64,000 bases of DNA, taken from positions 53,577 to 117,576 of the forward strand of contig NMRB01000006.1 of the NCBI GenBank assembly GCA_002633025.1, given 5' to 3'. Both the position numbers and the translations under genes were made by a program. Of the stretch, positions 46,822 through 58,812 are shown piece by piece (the first letter of the stretch is position 1; each line of letters opens with the position of its first letter). This stretch comes from Notospermus geniculatus (lineage: Eukaryota; Nemertea; Pilidiophora; Heteronemertea; Lineidae). The notes under the pieces were generated by a model, which was not told where the DNA came from, did not search any database, and saw only the letters and a list, made by a program, of their open reading frames with translations.

Positions 46822-47974
46822 ATGTTTGCCGCAATAGATCTACAGGCCTCCGCCTTCGATCTCACCTGATGATGATGATGATGATGGTTCTTTCATATTT
46901 TTGTAATACATGTATGTGTGCATCAAGTGAAAGACACCATTATGACCTTAGATACTTAAAGGGGAGGTTCACTGGATATTCTGCGCCGGTGTAACATATG
47001 GTAACATGTGGTCCACTTAGGTGAGGTGTCCCGTTACCGAAATTGTCAGACTCGGTTCAAATGTGAAATACATGTATGTGTAAACGACAGTGTATTCCTG
47101 CCAAAACTTAAAGAACACTGTGTTTAAATTATCTTCTCACACGTCATGAAATACTAAGATTAAAGGGCAGCGCTTAAATTGACCCCCATCTTCTCACATG
47201 TCATGTGAAATAAGATGAAAGGGCACCACTTGAATTCATCTCATCTTCTCACACTTTGGATGTGATGGAATAAGATTAAGCCCTCTGTATACAGTTCCAT
47301 GTCAGTAACACCTACAAACTGTTATGATTCACACCAATTAACCGCATTGTGTTCCTTCATGTCTGATTAAGGTGTTATTGTCAACTGATTGTCACCTTTG
47401 CCAACATTTCAAGCTCAATTAAAAGCCTACACTGTACACAGACAGTACTCAACATGTGACAAAATTCTTATAAATTGAGTGTAACTGAATGTAAAGTGAT
47501 TACTACTGTATTCTTTTGAATACAACCAAAACATATGAAATATAGGTGATCTAAAGTCATTTAGGCCTACATCCCAGTTATTGCAGCAGGCAGTCTATGT
47601 CTGATCTGGATCATGATAAACATGGTAGTCCCAGTTTTCTTTCAGTTTACGGTCACTGGTCCACATACATGTAGGTGGTGAATTTTGATCTTTGGGACTG
47701 CCAATTTGAGTGGTCCAGGTGTGAAAGAAATCAAAGTCCCCCAGGAACCAAAGCCCGGTGTTAATGTTCAGCGTGGGATTAGAATATATAGCTAGAGAGA
47801 CCATGACCATTTGGACATTACCTTACAATAACGGGCTATTGTCTGGCGGACTTGCATTAACGGGCTATTGTCTGGCGGACTTGCATTCCTAGGACGCTGA
47901 TTCCTGTCACACCTGTCCGGAAACCGAGGTGGTCCTGTTACCAAGATCATGTTAATTGAAATTAATGATAAAAT
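46822..47974. other. Intergenic DNA, no gene seen
   Basis: A short GAT microsatellite lies near 46868. A phrase near 47010 (GGTCCACTTAGGTGAGGTG) recurs at 49796. A 30-bp direct repeat (ACGGGCTATTGTCTGGCGGA) lies at 47830 and 47862. No exons are supported. Confidence 0.5.
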
Positions 47975-49486
47975 GACCCTCAGTGACATCTAGCGGAGCG
48001 CCATGAGATCGTGGGCATTCTTCAGCCAGCTTTCGGACGTGCTGGTTCGTCTTCTGTAGTTGTCAAGGCTGGCGTCCCGTTTCGCTTATTTACTGGTTGT
48101 TCGTATTCCGGTCTGGTGGGACTATGGCTGGTTTATCAGACATGGCTTGCATGTTTTAGAAGGCATTTATAAGGCATATTGGCATGTTTGGCTTTGGCTG
48201 TTGTGGCGAGGAGTTTAAGGCGAGGCATATTTGGCATATTGGCATATGGCATATTTGGCATTGGCAATTGAGGCGAGGAGTTTAAGGCGAGGCATATTGG
48301 CATGGCATACTTGGCATTGGCAATTGAGGCGAGCCATATTGGCATATTTGGCATTGGCGAGTGGTTATGGCGAGGCAATTGAATGTTGGCGGTATATGTG
48401 GTCAAGGCATGGCAGGCCAGGCAGCCGTAGGCCTGGGTTGACAATGATTATGAAATGGCCGAAGACGGATAGAAGGGAAAATGCAGGCTAGGTGGGCTAT
48501 TTGCATATTTTTGGCGTACAAATGGAAGTAGAAAGTGCTTCGTGGCTTTTGCTTTTGCCTCGGCGTCAAGGCGGCTTGGTTCCCTTTTCGACGGAGGAGA
48601 AGATGGGAGTGTGGCAGGCCTGAGTTTTGATAGTTATCATGGGGGATTGCTTGTCAGTGCAGTCATGATTTGTTGGTGGTAGTCAAAATTATGGTGTTGG
48701 TTGGGTACGTCGGCCGCCCTATGCCGGTTGTGCGTGTTTCATGCCATGTTGGTGTGTTGTGTACTTTGCTCGTAGTGCTTTTCCCCTCGATGCTTGTTGA
48801 GTAATTGATCTAAAAGCCCTGATCAATTGGTTCATTGTTAGCGTTGTGCTGGTGTCAAGAAGTCCGTAGTAGGATTACGTCGGTCACAGGCTAGTGCGCC
48901 CGTTCTGGGGTATTTGTGTGGTTACTCATGCCTGTTTCTTTGGCGGCGAAGCGGATAATTGGGTTAAGGCTGTGAAAATGAAGCGGGCTCAGTGGAAATT
49001 GTAGTATTCCTCTCCCGGTCCGGGGTTAACTTCCCTAGTGGTTGCGCTAGCCTCCACGTGGGCCGGGGATGGAATTTCCTGTCCTTCGGTAATTATCGGG
49101 TCAGCAAATCTTGGGTTTCATTATGCCGCCGGGTGTTGATCCCACCCCTAGTTGGGAGCTCGACGTTAAGTTTGTTCCTCTCTTGGCTTCGGAGAAGCTC
49201 AGCTGCAGGGGAAGCTGGATCAATTGGAAGGGACGGGAGATTCCATCCCCGGCCACAGGGTCGTCATGCCCGGAGTTCAGCAAGTGATCGTTGAGTAGGT
49301 CATGGGTGTGTTGGGATTGGGGATTGTGTTGGGGAGTATTGGGGGTAGGAGAGAAGATGGTGGAGGGTACAATGGTGCCCAAGGTTAATCGGCGCTGCCT
49401 TGGTTAGGCGCGCCGCCAGTCCCATGGAATAATGTTCGATCTCTCCCAATACTCCTCATGCGGGACGATGGATGTCACTGAGGATC
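47975..49486. mobile_element. 1.5-kb TIR element
   Basis: GACCCTCAGTGACATC at the left and GATGTCACTGAGGATC at the right are inverted repeats. It shares about 60 bp inside each end with the 277-bp element that follows directly. The interior holds GGCATATTGGCA and GGCGAGGAGTTTAAGGCGAG simple repeats (about 48165-48420) and no transposase. Confidence 0.7.
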
Positions 49487-49492
49487 TCCCTA

Positions 49493-49769
49493 GACCCTCA
49501 GTGACATCTAGCGGAGCGCCATGAGATCGTGGGCATTCTTCAGCCAGCTTTCGATGACGTGTCGGGTTGTCGGATGTGGTTGCAATCGGCATCCGAGGCA
49601 ATGTGGTGACCGACCGCCTGGGGGAGTCGGCGAAGTTTTCCCCACCCACCCACCCACCCACCCTCCCGGCAAGGGGGTCCTTGGTTAGTCTATCGTCCAG
49701 TTCCTCATGGAATAATGTTCGATCTCTCCCAATACTCCTCATGCGGGACGATGGATGTCACTGAGGATC
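49493..49769. mobile_element. 277-bp deletion derivative of the neighbouring TIR element
   Basis: It has the same 16-bp ends as 47975-49486. The left subterminal (TAGCGGAGCGCCATGAGATC) and right subterminal (GGAATAATGTTCGATCTCTC) sequences are also the same. The middle is different and short, with a CCCACC run. The two copies stand in tandem, separated by six bases. Confidence 0.8.
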
Positions 49770-52380
49770 TCCCTAAATTGGGACTGGACTAAAATGGTCC
49801 ACTTAGGTGAGGTGGTCCCTTTACCGAGGTGGTCCCCACCCGAGGTTCCACGGACTGCACTTATTTTATTCATATCTCCCAATGGCTCACTATTTTCTGC
49901 CCCGTCCCTACACAGACTGCCATTACCTACTACTGCACTACGTATTTCTATTGAGATTGCCATGTGTAAATTACCATTATAAGTTCTACTGCAAAAATCA
50001 TGCGCCATGGAAATGTCCCCTGCGTCTAGACAATGGTGTTCTTTGTGCAGCAAACAACATGCCGAACATTCTCTCTGGTAACTGTATTTCCAACAAACAG
50101 TGATACCCAAAGCAAACGATAATGTGTTTACACAGAACTCCCTCTTCGTACCTGGAGAGAAAATTACTTATTGTGTCACTGTTCTAAGGTTAATGGGGCA
50201 ATGTATGTCAATCTTTTCATTAGTAGCAAGCGATTAATTAACAACTTTCAATGAATGTTGGAAAACCACAAAAATGCGCCCATATTTTGTCATTTTCATT
50301 GATGTATCGGGTGATTCAGAAAAAAACGTTAATAAACTTCCTTACAATTAACGTATGACATTGCCACTTTCGCAGGGACCAAGGGACGCGCAATCTGAGG
50401 TAATCTGCCAAATCTCATTTATCTAGGTAGCAAACCTCCTAAATTATGAAAAAAGTATCACACTGTCTGAAAAATGCAATATCCAGCACAGTGCATGTCA
50501 CATACAAATGACACATGCCAATCAAATGTCGTCTGGGGGGGGGGGGCACCCGTCTCTACCTTGTTGTCGGAAGAGTGTGTTTTTCTGCTTCTCGTGATCT
50601 CGACACATCATGCCATGGCAAAACCAAAAATTTTGTTCAGTTGAATTTGGGTATCTTGCTTGTTTAATAATAACATGGTTTTCAGCACTGCAGATGAGGT
50701 GTATCTCCACAAACCACGATTTGATTAAGTTAATCAAATCACGTTTTGTAGGAAAAGGGTGGTAAGGGATGGGTACGTATCGTACGGGAGGGAGCAAGTG
50801 TTTTGGACTTTTTGTAAGGATGAATGGTAGAATGCGGCAGTCCAGAAAAGAGGGAATTGCAGAAATCAAGGCTGAATCAAGGATGAAGAAAGTTATATAA
50901 CTTTTCTTCATCCAACAAAAATTCATATTGGACGACCTGCCCTTTTCTTCATCCAACAAAAATCCATATTGGACGACCTGCCATCCACTACTTGTATAAT
51001 CTTTCCAATGTTCCTGACATGGATTGATCAGAAAACACACAGATACCACTGCACAGGGGCGAAGAAGCATGGGTCTCGGTTCACTATGCATTCCTGCGAG
51101 GGTTCGAGAACTCTGATCGGTGCAGATTTGTTGCACTTCCAAAGGTAGCATGCATCTCACAGAAAACATACACTAGGGAAAGGACCGTTGAAAATGTGAA
51201 TGAAATTTCCCACATTTACATCATTCTCATTCGCAACCAATATAGGCCAAGCCAACGCTTAAATAACAACGGCTTTGACGTTTTGCCGTCGTATGTAAAC
51301 TCGATGAGGACGCAAACGATTCCTGGCCAGAAAAGCAGGAATCGGGTAAGGTGGTGCAGAACACCAGGTTACTCGATAATCCATCCACAGGGACAATATA
51401 AATCTGCCTTAGCCAGGACAGTACAATTGACTCACAGAGCGTAAAACGCACAACGAGAAAGATTAATTGGAAAACAAACCAACATCGCACCTTCCCGGGG
51501 GTGTTAAATACTCATTGTTTTGTTGTGTGGTAAGGGAAGGTAGGGCTTAAGGTCGATCTATAGTCATTGGGTTTTCCCCCAGACAAGCGCATTCCAAGCG
51601 ACCCACTGGTGTGAAACTGAATGAATCATAATGAATAATAATTGCCTCTAGTCTGTTCGCCAATTTTAGGCCGCGTTAGCGCTCAAATAGATTTTATTGT
51701 TGTCAGTCAATTATAGGCCTTGGCATTCAATGGTCCGCTGATTTGCCCACGTAATATTTGGAAACGCACTATAGTGAACGTGTGTTGCAAATAGTAAACA
51801 AACCCACGTGAAGAATAAAGTTTCAAAATTGTGAGCAGTTTTTCTCCCACTTTTATAAACATTTTTCAAACTTTGAAAACGGAAGTGTGTTGTTCACCAA
51901 ATGGAGCTTGTCGGTATAACAGCCGATTCTGGGTTTTTGAAATAGATGTCCGCGAAAATTACGAAACCGAGAAAATTTTGTGGAGTAAAAGTCAAACTTT
52001 GTTAATTATAAGCTTAATTAGCATATTTTTTAAAAATCTGCGGTTATACCGACATGCGCTAGGTATGGCTGTGTCTTTTCCAACAGAGTTTGCTTCGATG
52101 CGACATAGCATGCTGACGTAAAATTGCTCAAGGAAATTTTTTCGGCCTTTCCAACAAAGTCATTTTTCTGGGCACTCCGGAAAATAGGATCCAATTATTT
52201 AGGGTGAAAGTTCACTTAGATGCTTCATACCTAACGTACCGTACCAGAAATGTTTTTGTAATCATTATTATCAATGAATTATCACGAGTTTAAGTTGGGC
52301 AGTTCGGCGGCACCCAATGGGTATAGATCGACCTTAATACCGAGCAATAGAAAAACTGTTTACTCGGGACAGTGCATCTG
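49770..52380. other. Gene-poor DNA
   Basis: The 215-codon minus-strand frame at 50522-51169 has no recognisable domain and crosses a 47-bp tandem duplication (50894-50985). A G9 run lies at 50536. A short inverted repeat (CGGTATAAC/GTTATACCG) lies at 51910/52041. I see no convincing gene. Confidence 0.4.
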
Positions 52381-52394
52381 AATAAAACAGCCAA

Positions 52395-52838
52395 TTATGT
52401 CCATTTGCATTGTGCCATAATTGTTAATCGATTTAATAACCTGTTTAAAATTTCACTGGCATTGCTACCCGGTAGGAACATGGACGTACATGTATTGTAA
52501 ACGTCATCAGGCAGATATTTTGGGTAGGGAGGTTTGAGACGAAGTGTATGATGATACAGAAGGCTATAATCGGCCTTTCCACGACGTCGAGAAAAAACTC
52601 GGGATCGCATGTGTAGAGATTTGGTTTGTTGGCTGATTGATCCAGCAACTGTAACTACCCAACCCTGTCTCTTTTCAAAGGACCACGTCTCCATTCGAGA
52701 AATGACAACAGGTGGTAGAAATTTTCCTGTTTTTGAAATGTTATAATTAATTGCTTCTTTCTCCTGAAAAACATGCCCACAAAGTATTGTGGATTGTGGA
52801 ATATTTGAGATGTTGAAAAAAGTTATTGACAGCTGCAC
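52395..52838 (-). CDS. Uncertain 147-codon open frame
   Basis: The frame has a mixed composition with plausible protein segments (FLPPVVISRMETW, GWVVTVAGSISQQTK, YPKYLPDDVYNTC) and no repeat in it. I do not recognise a family and found no splice sites or neighbours that support it. It could be an exon, a decayed element or chance. Confidence 0.25.
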   Translation of the reverse strand: MQLSITFFNISNIPQSTILCGHVFQEKEAINYNISKTGKFLPPVVISRMETWSFEKRQGWVVTVAGSISQQTKSLHMRSRVFSRRRGKADYSLLYHHTLRLKPPYPKYLPDDVYNTCTSMFLPGSNASEILNRLLNRLTIMAQCKWT

Positions 52839-52959
52839 TCGCTGGTTTCATGCCAGACCAGCTACAGACCGGTCTGCACTCAGTAACGGACTTACTCTCT
52901 GGTGCAGATCGTACAAAAGGCTATTAGTGAGGTTTCTTAAATCTGACAAAACACGAAGT

Positions 52960-53910
52960 ACAAATACGAAATTGGACTTCAGTGGTTCAGTGGTTAGCCT
53001 GGCTCAGGTCGACATTGTTGCAACTCGAGGCAACTAGCGTTCTGGCGATGGAAACAACTCGGAGTCACTGATCAGTTGCCGATTTTGTCGACCTGAAGCA
53101 AGCAGCAGACTGGCCGCCAACTTCTGTGTCAAAGGCGTTTTTTCGGCGCCATGTCCGAACGCCAGAAAAATCCCCATGTGCTACGAATGGAATCTGGAGA
53201 ACGCCGCCGGACGCCACTGAACTCCAGATATCAAACATGTTTGATTATGGATGCCTGTGAACTCACGAAGCAGCCAAGTGTGCTACCGATGGCAGCCAGA
53301 CTAGGAGTCGGCGGCGAGGCTTAGGCCAATCAGCTTACGTCTTGATGTCACCTGATTTCAAAATAGCAGCCTCAAAATGCCGGAAGTGTCCCGAAACGAT
53401 GCTACTGAACGCCTAATCTGGGCAGGTGTGCTCTAACCAGGATCCACTGGCAGCCAACTCTGGCGTCCAGAGGTGTTCAGTCGAACGCTTCTGGACGCCA
53501 AATTTGGCGGCCAGTGTGCTGCATGCTTGAGCGCGCTTGCGTCTCCGAGCCACTGCGGGATCCACCAGTTGCCGCGAGTTGCTTCGAGTTCCCATGTACT
53601 AGTTTGTCTCCAGTTCAAATATGCGTCGACTGCGCCTGCTTGTGACTGATCAGTTGCTTGAACGGGGATATTTCATTGAAAATCACGTGACGTACACCGA
53701 AAAAGAAAATGGCGGCAGTGCCGTGCGTCTTGTGACCTGTCCACTTCTGATCGACGCCCTGTCAACATGAGCGTGTTGTTCGAGGTAACTGCCAGTTGCT
53801 CCGAGTTCCTCTCAATCGCTGAAATGTCGATCTGCGCGTGGTGTGTTTTTTTTTATCTGCGACGGATCCGTCGAGTTGCTTCAAGAGGCAATGTCGACCT
53901 GCGGGCACCT
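52960..53910. repeat. Composite foldback region (GTTGCTTC and CAACTCG words)
   Basis: CAGGTCGACATTG near 53007 is mirrored by CAATGTCGACCTG near 53892. Inside are further paired pieces (GGATCCACTGG, GGCGTCCAGA, GAACGC). The layout is irregular, so several elements may be overlaid. Confidence 0.45.
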
Positions 53911-54017
53911 TAAAGGTATCCGGCCACTTGTGCGTTTTACGCTGCGTCATGTGTTAAGTCTTTTGTTATTTTCCGCCGCTCTGCTTCCAAATAATGGGAA
54001 ATGCGCATGACGGAGCG

Positions 54018-54383
54018 TAAGGGCGGTTTACACTAGGTTGCACCAAGTTGCAAGTTGCAGTCTACCTGTGATGTTTACACATTGCAACATCCAGTGCGAT
54101 AAGTTGCAAACGTTCGCAACAAGTTGCAGGAATTTTGGCGGAATCCTTTGTTCGGCAGCCATTTTGGCTTTAGTAGACGTCACATGATTCATGCAACTTG
54201 TTGCAACTTCACCAGAAAATACGATCTGGATCCTAAATTTGCAACAAGTTGCAGTAGTTAGTTGCAACAAGTTGCATGCCCGTTTACACATGCAATTTTG
54301 ATGAAAGTTTTGGTCTTATCAGGTTTATGCAACAAGTTGCATGAAGTTGCATACGAAAAGTTGCATGTGTAAACGGCCCATTA
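54018..54383. mobile_element. MITE filled with GTTGCA words
   Basis: TAAGGGCGGTTTACACTAGG at the left and GTGTAAACGGCCCATTA at the right are inverted repeats. The interior repeats AGTTGCA, CAAGTTGCA and TTGCAACAAGTTGCA in both directions. Flanking TA suits a DNA element. Confidence 0.8.
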
Positions 54384-54389
54384 AACGCA

Positions 54390-54445
54390 CAAGCGGCCGG
54401 TGTCCTAGTGATAGGTCGTAGGTTCGAATCCCATCGTGGGCTCTG
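54390..54445 (+). repeat. tRNA-like fragment
   Basis: GGTTCGAATCC (box B) sits in GTAGGTTCGAATCCCATCG, preceded by GTGTCCTAGTGATAGG, which is a poor box A. I take it as a SINE head fragment, not a functional tRNA. Confidence 0.4.
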
Positions 54446-54630
54446 AAATTAGGTAGGGTTTTTCTGTCTTACGGTACGTAGTTGTTTTTAGTGCTTGTAT
54501 CTACCATATGTCATTTTCTTGGCGCTGAAATTTTAATTTCTAAGTCTAGCAAGGAATGATTTTGAAGTTGCTTCGCTTTATCTTTTTTATATTTAGGCTG
54601 AATGACATGATGAATTTGTTTCAAGGACAG

Positions 54631-54770
54631 GGGACGTATTCAAAAAGGGTGATCATCGCGCGATTAAGACTTAGACGCATGTAACTCCACTAAATGCACA
54701 CACTTCCACCATGCATTTTGAGGAAGTTACCCGCGTCTAAGTCTTAAACACCCTTTTTGAATACGGCCCA
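54631..54770. repeat. GGGCCGTATT-family MITE
   Basis: GACGTATTCAAAAAGGGTG is mirrored by CACCCTTTTTGAATACGGCCC. The arms also share TTAAGACTTAGACGC and its mirror. 140 bp, slightly diverged at the left end. Confidence 0.85.
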
Positions 54771-55282
54771 AGATGTCATCATCGAGGGCGACAAGTTGAA
54801 AACTTATCAATTGACAAGATAGACCCTGTCAATTATGGCTCGCGGGGTTTGTTTTGATTCTTGATGGTACCTCCCATAAAGAGTGAATCTAGCCTCCAGG
54901 CAAAGCCATGCTCCAGTCATATGCAAAACCTGTGCAAACATGCGAACCTGCACCTGGGGACGAGGTTCCATTGAAAATTTGTTAAAATGGATTATATTCA
55001 GTCGGTCAAAATGTACATTTTGTATTATTCACATTGATTTCGAAACGGCAGATTTTGCAGAATACGCCTCCGAAGTCTGGCTGTCTAATGCATTTCCCTT
55101 TAAACTAAAATCCTTTTTTCGCCTTCAAAATGGCGCTTGATATCGAGAACAAACCCCATTTGCTTGAAGCAGAATGAGTTCGACCCTGAGAACGAGTTCC
55201 ACCTTGTCAGGACGACCAGAATATTTTAAGTGTGGGTTACATTATATAAATATTTCGCGTCAAGCCATGAAATAATGGAAAT

Positions 55283-56375
55283 TATCATACCTCAAGAGAA
55301 CGTCAGCCAATCACAGCGCGTCATTTACGGTCACGTGCCATGAAATAATTTTCAATATTTCATGGCATTAGGCCTATTGTTTGGCCCTCAGCAGTGTGAT
55401 CATGGTGATCGTGCCTGTCGGGGCGTTCTTCGTCAGACAACGACGATTTGGGCATGCAGGAACTATTGTAGGAGATAAATACAACCAGCCAATCTCTGAG
55501 ACATTCAGACCCCCTATGCTGTTTCGACCCCCGCGTACTGAGGTGATGGAATGGGCCCGACCGGGCAGGGCCAATACACGAATCAACGAATCATCCTTTC
55601 TTGGCGTGCAAAAACAAAAAGGCTGTGGTTGCAGAATACACCGTGTTTCGATCGTAGGACTCGATACCCCGGTATGTAGGCCTACATGTGGGCCTGCGCC
55701 ACGCCCACAGCACGGCCGCCTATCGGCCGGCTGGAGGAAGGGCAGTGGCAGAGTCGGATACGGATCTGACGCTCCTGCCTGTGAAACAAACAAACACAAA
55801 CGGCGGCAATGGTCATGATGGTTGATGCAGGCACACAGGCCTTCAGTCGTGATGTAGGCCTACCTTCATAGTTCAGGGGAACTTCGAAAATATGGTATCA
55901 TTGCACAAGATCAATAGATTGGCTGGTTGTATTTATCTCGTACGGTATTTCCTGCATGCCCAAATCGTTGTTGTCTGACGAAGACAGGCACGATCACCAT
56001 GATCACACTGCTGACGGCCAAACATGAAATAGGCTTAAAGATAGTATATCACTGGTATTTTCGCGGGCCACGAAATTCGTTGTTTATTTACATTTTGTTT
56101 GTTTATGTCCAGGCTTTCTTTTTCTTATGAATAAATTCTTGGTGGCTACCACTCCAGAAATTTTGTTGATACCAAAAGTATTCAATTTGGTGGGTTGGCG
56201 TGTTTCGAAAGTCCAAAATAACAGAATGTAAACATCCATGTTTACAAACATTGAATGTAAACAATGAAGTCGTGATATACTATCTTTAATGCCATGAAAT
56301 ATTGAAAATTATTTCATGGCACGTGACCGTAAACGACGCGCTGTGATTGGCTGACGTTCTCTTGAGGTAGCCTAT
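55283..56375. mobile_element. 1.1-kb long inverted repeat, right arm interrupted
   Basis: Outer arms 55283-55372 and 56288-56372 pair (GTCACGTGCCATGAAATAAT and mirror). Inner arms 55375-55497 and 55918-56033 pair (GATCATGGTGATCGTGCC and mirror). About 250 bp (56034-56287) is present only on the right, so it is a later insertion or was lost from the left. Frames on both strands of the core have no known domain. Confidence 0.8.
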
Positions 56376-56390
56376 GATAAACAGAATTAC

Positions 56391-56657
56391 CTTTTTCTGA
56401 CACATCCGGGCATATTGGAATTGAAGTGCTTCTTTCTTCTCCATACACGTTCCTCTCCTTCTGCTCATCTGACAAGCAGAGTCGAAGTCTTTAGGTAGGA
56501 CAACAAAGGTTATACATTTCAACTTACAACAAATTACAGCACAGGCGAGAAATGACGTCACATCCTGCTGTGGTATGTCTGATGTTAAAAGACTCCAGTG
56601 ATGCACCACCGTCTGAAAATACGTCTGAATCAAAACCTTGATAACCATCTTAAACAA
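56391..56657 (-). CDS. Possible exon with a PAN/apple-like Cys pattern
   Basis: The minus-strand frame ends in a donor-like aaaaag|gtaattc at about 56391. Inside is VTSFLACAVICCKLKCITFV then FDSACQM, the spacing of a short Cys-rich extracellular module of PAN type. Support is weak: no second exon, no family match that I am sure of. The exon would start beyond 56657 or at the ATG there. Confidence 0.3.
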
Positions 56658-57463
56658 TGATACAGATATTTGCGTCTGTCACACTGTACACTCTTTTTTG
56701 GCAAACTACCTCCAGACCTACATTTTAGCCAGAAAATAATGACCAGGGCCAGGATACTGGGCATTGTTGAGCCTGTAGCACACTGGAGCTATCTGAGAGG
56801 CAGAAAACTCACCGAAAAAATACGCGCACACACGAGCTACTTGCTGAGGAAACGGTCTCGAATGACTTTTTGCTCAGCAGATAACTCCAGTACGAAAGCT
56901 TTGCGGTGGGAATGAATGTAAGCACAAGTGCGATGGGCATCTCCAACTCCATACATCAGGGTTCCTCACAAGGTGGGTATAACGGAAGGTAGCGAATGTA
57001 AACAGTAGCCTACTGTCATTTTATCACCTTATTCTTGGAGTGACGACGAATCTCGGTGTGTTGTCAAGGGGAATGTCCTGATCAGAGACTCTCAAAAAGA
57101 TGAATTCTGACCGGATCAAGCCATTCCTTAACCGTGGTTTACACTCCATCCGATTCTGCTGAGTCATCTGACCACATCTGTTGGGAGGACGTCTTCTGCC
57201 TTTGGTGCATTCAACAATTGTTCTTTTCATGAAATAAAGACATAAAGACAGTATTGATTCTTCAACTGAAAATAGAACTGAACAATGGTGGTCACGGTGT
57301 GGTTTGATAAGAGATGATATTTTTGTGATCTTTCTCTCTGGCTATATTTTCAGTATTGATTTTATGCTAACACCCTTTACATCCGACGAAACGATATGAT
57401 ATAATTTTTAATATCAAACTTTTTGATAATATTTAAATTTCAAAACAGACCATGGTCAGTAGC

Positions 57464-57540
57464 TTCTCAGTGGTCAGATGTCAGTTGTTTGACGTTGATC
57501 AAGTGACCGCGGGTTCGATTCTCAACAGAGTCCTCGCCAT
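57464..57540 (+). repeat. tRNA-like SINE head
   Basis: A box A-like CTCAGTGGTCAGATG is followed, 38 bp on, by a box B-like GGGTTCGATTC. The intervening stretch does not fold as a standard anticodon arm, so this is likely a SINE remnant. Confidence 0.45.
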
Positions 57541-57550
57541 TCAATACTCT

Positions 57551-58579
57551 AAAGGCCCATTTACACATGGCAACTTTGGATAGCAATCTCTAGGAAACTT
57601 TAGAACGAGACACCAGCAACCCCACACTTGACACTAGAGGGGAAATATCGTGCCTCATTTCACCACTAGCGTAGGTGGAAGGCCGCCATTTTGGATTTTG
57701 CTGCCGCACATGTAGAAATAGTTCGGTCGGCCTAATCACACAATTCTTTTTAATTAGTTTTCAGTTCATTTCTAATACCACTTGTTATCAACACAAAGTC
57801 CTTTTAGTCTGAAAATATTCGCCTTGAATCCATTTCTACCCATAATGCAACATCATCTATCATTCCACTGGGTTGGCAGTGGTACGGTTGACCGCTTCAC
57901 GATTGTTAAAAACCTTTACCAAAGTGTAGTAATCTGCACTACTTTCAAGATGGAAACCTGGCACCTGTGCTAGTGGTGTTATAAAAAATAATGCCATCTA
58001 GTGTCAAGTGTGCAGCAACCCGAAGGTTGCTTGAATATCGCTTAAGTGTAACTTGAATATCGCTTGTGTAAGTGGGTTATGCAACCTATAGGTATAGCAA
58101 CCTTGCCTTGGCAACCACTGGCAACCTGCGACCAAATAGCTTCATGCAGCTAAATTTGCTCTAAAGGCCCGTCTACACGATCATACATTTGTTCAAAACA
58201 TCATCATACATTTGTATGATGATGTATGATGATGTCCAAGCTTGTTGTGGATTTCCGTCTACACAATGCAGCTAAAAGTTTGAACATCACCATACGTGTT
58301 GGATGCTATTCAAGTTTGTTGGGAAAACGGTCAACACCGATCATACATTTGTCCATGAACATCATCATACAAATGTATGATGATGTTTTGAACAAATGTA
58401 TGATCGTGTAGACGGGCCTTTAGTCGCGGGTTGGCAGCCAATTACATTGCTGATTCAGGTCACATGATTTTTAATCCTTTGTTCAAACTGAGAAAGGTTG
58501 CTTTAGATTGCTACGTGTAAATATGAGAGGGTAGGTTGCTACTGATCGCAGATTGTTTGCCAAGTGTAAATGGGCCTTA
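57551..58579. mobile_element. MITE with TAAAGGCCCATTTACAC ends, carrying a nested MITE
   Basis: The left end TAAAGGCCCATTTACACATG is mirrored by GTGTAAATGGGCCTTA at 58564-58579. The interior has repeated GCAACCTTG/GGTTGCT words. A second element (58162-58422) is inserted inside. Confidence 0.8.
58162..58422. mobile_element. Nested MITE made of CATCATACA words
   Basis: TAAAGGCCCGTCTACACGAT is mirrored by ATCGTGTAGACGGGCCTTTA. The arms carry CATACATTTG and ATGATGATG words in both directions. Its ends resemble those of the host MITE (GGCCC.T.TACAC). Confidence 0.9.
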
Positions 58580-58812
58580 AGCCTGGCGCACACAAGCGAT
58601 TTTTTGAGCGATTTTCTAGGCGACTAGCCTTGCGACCACAGCAGCGACTGAACATATTTTTAGTTTTTTTACTTTTTTTGACTCGTTTGCGACAAATGCT
58701 TCATTGGAAGATCAGTGATGTCGTGGATGACATCACTGATCCACCTCAAAGGTAATAATCGCATGCGACGTAGTAGTCGCATCGGTAGTCGCCCGTGTGC
58801 GCCAGGCATTAA
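58578..58812. mobile_element. MITE with GCGACT words
   Basis: TAAGCCTGGCGCACACAAGC at the left is mirrored by GTGTGCGCCAGGCATTA. Internal arms carry AGTCGCA and GCATGCGACGTAGTAG words. It shares its first TA with the end of the previous MITE. Confidence 0.8.

Noticed and set aside
47975-49769. LTR retrotransposon with direct repeats
   Set aside because: The repeated parts at the two ends are better explained as two TIR elements in tandem, because each start is the reverse complement of each end.
50522-51169. 215-codon minus-strand frame
   Set aside because: No domain, signal or splice support. It crosses a tandem duplication and a G9 run; no closely related wording elsewhere in the window. 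Kept as possible chance or decayed element.
55374-55818. 141- and 145-codon frames on opposite strands
   Set aside because: Both are within the core and arm of the 55283-56375 long inverted repeat, overlap each other fully and show no known domain.
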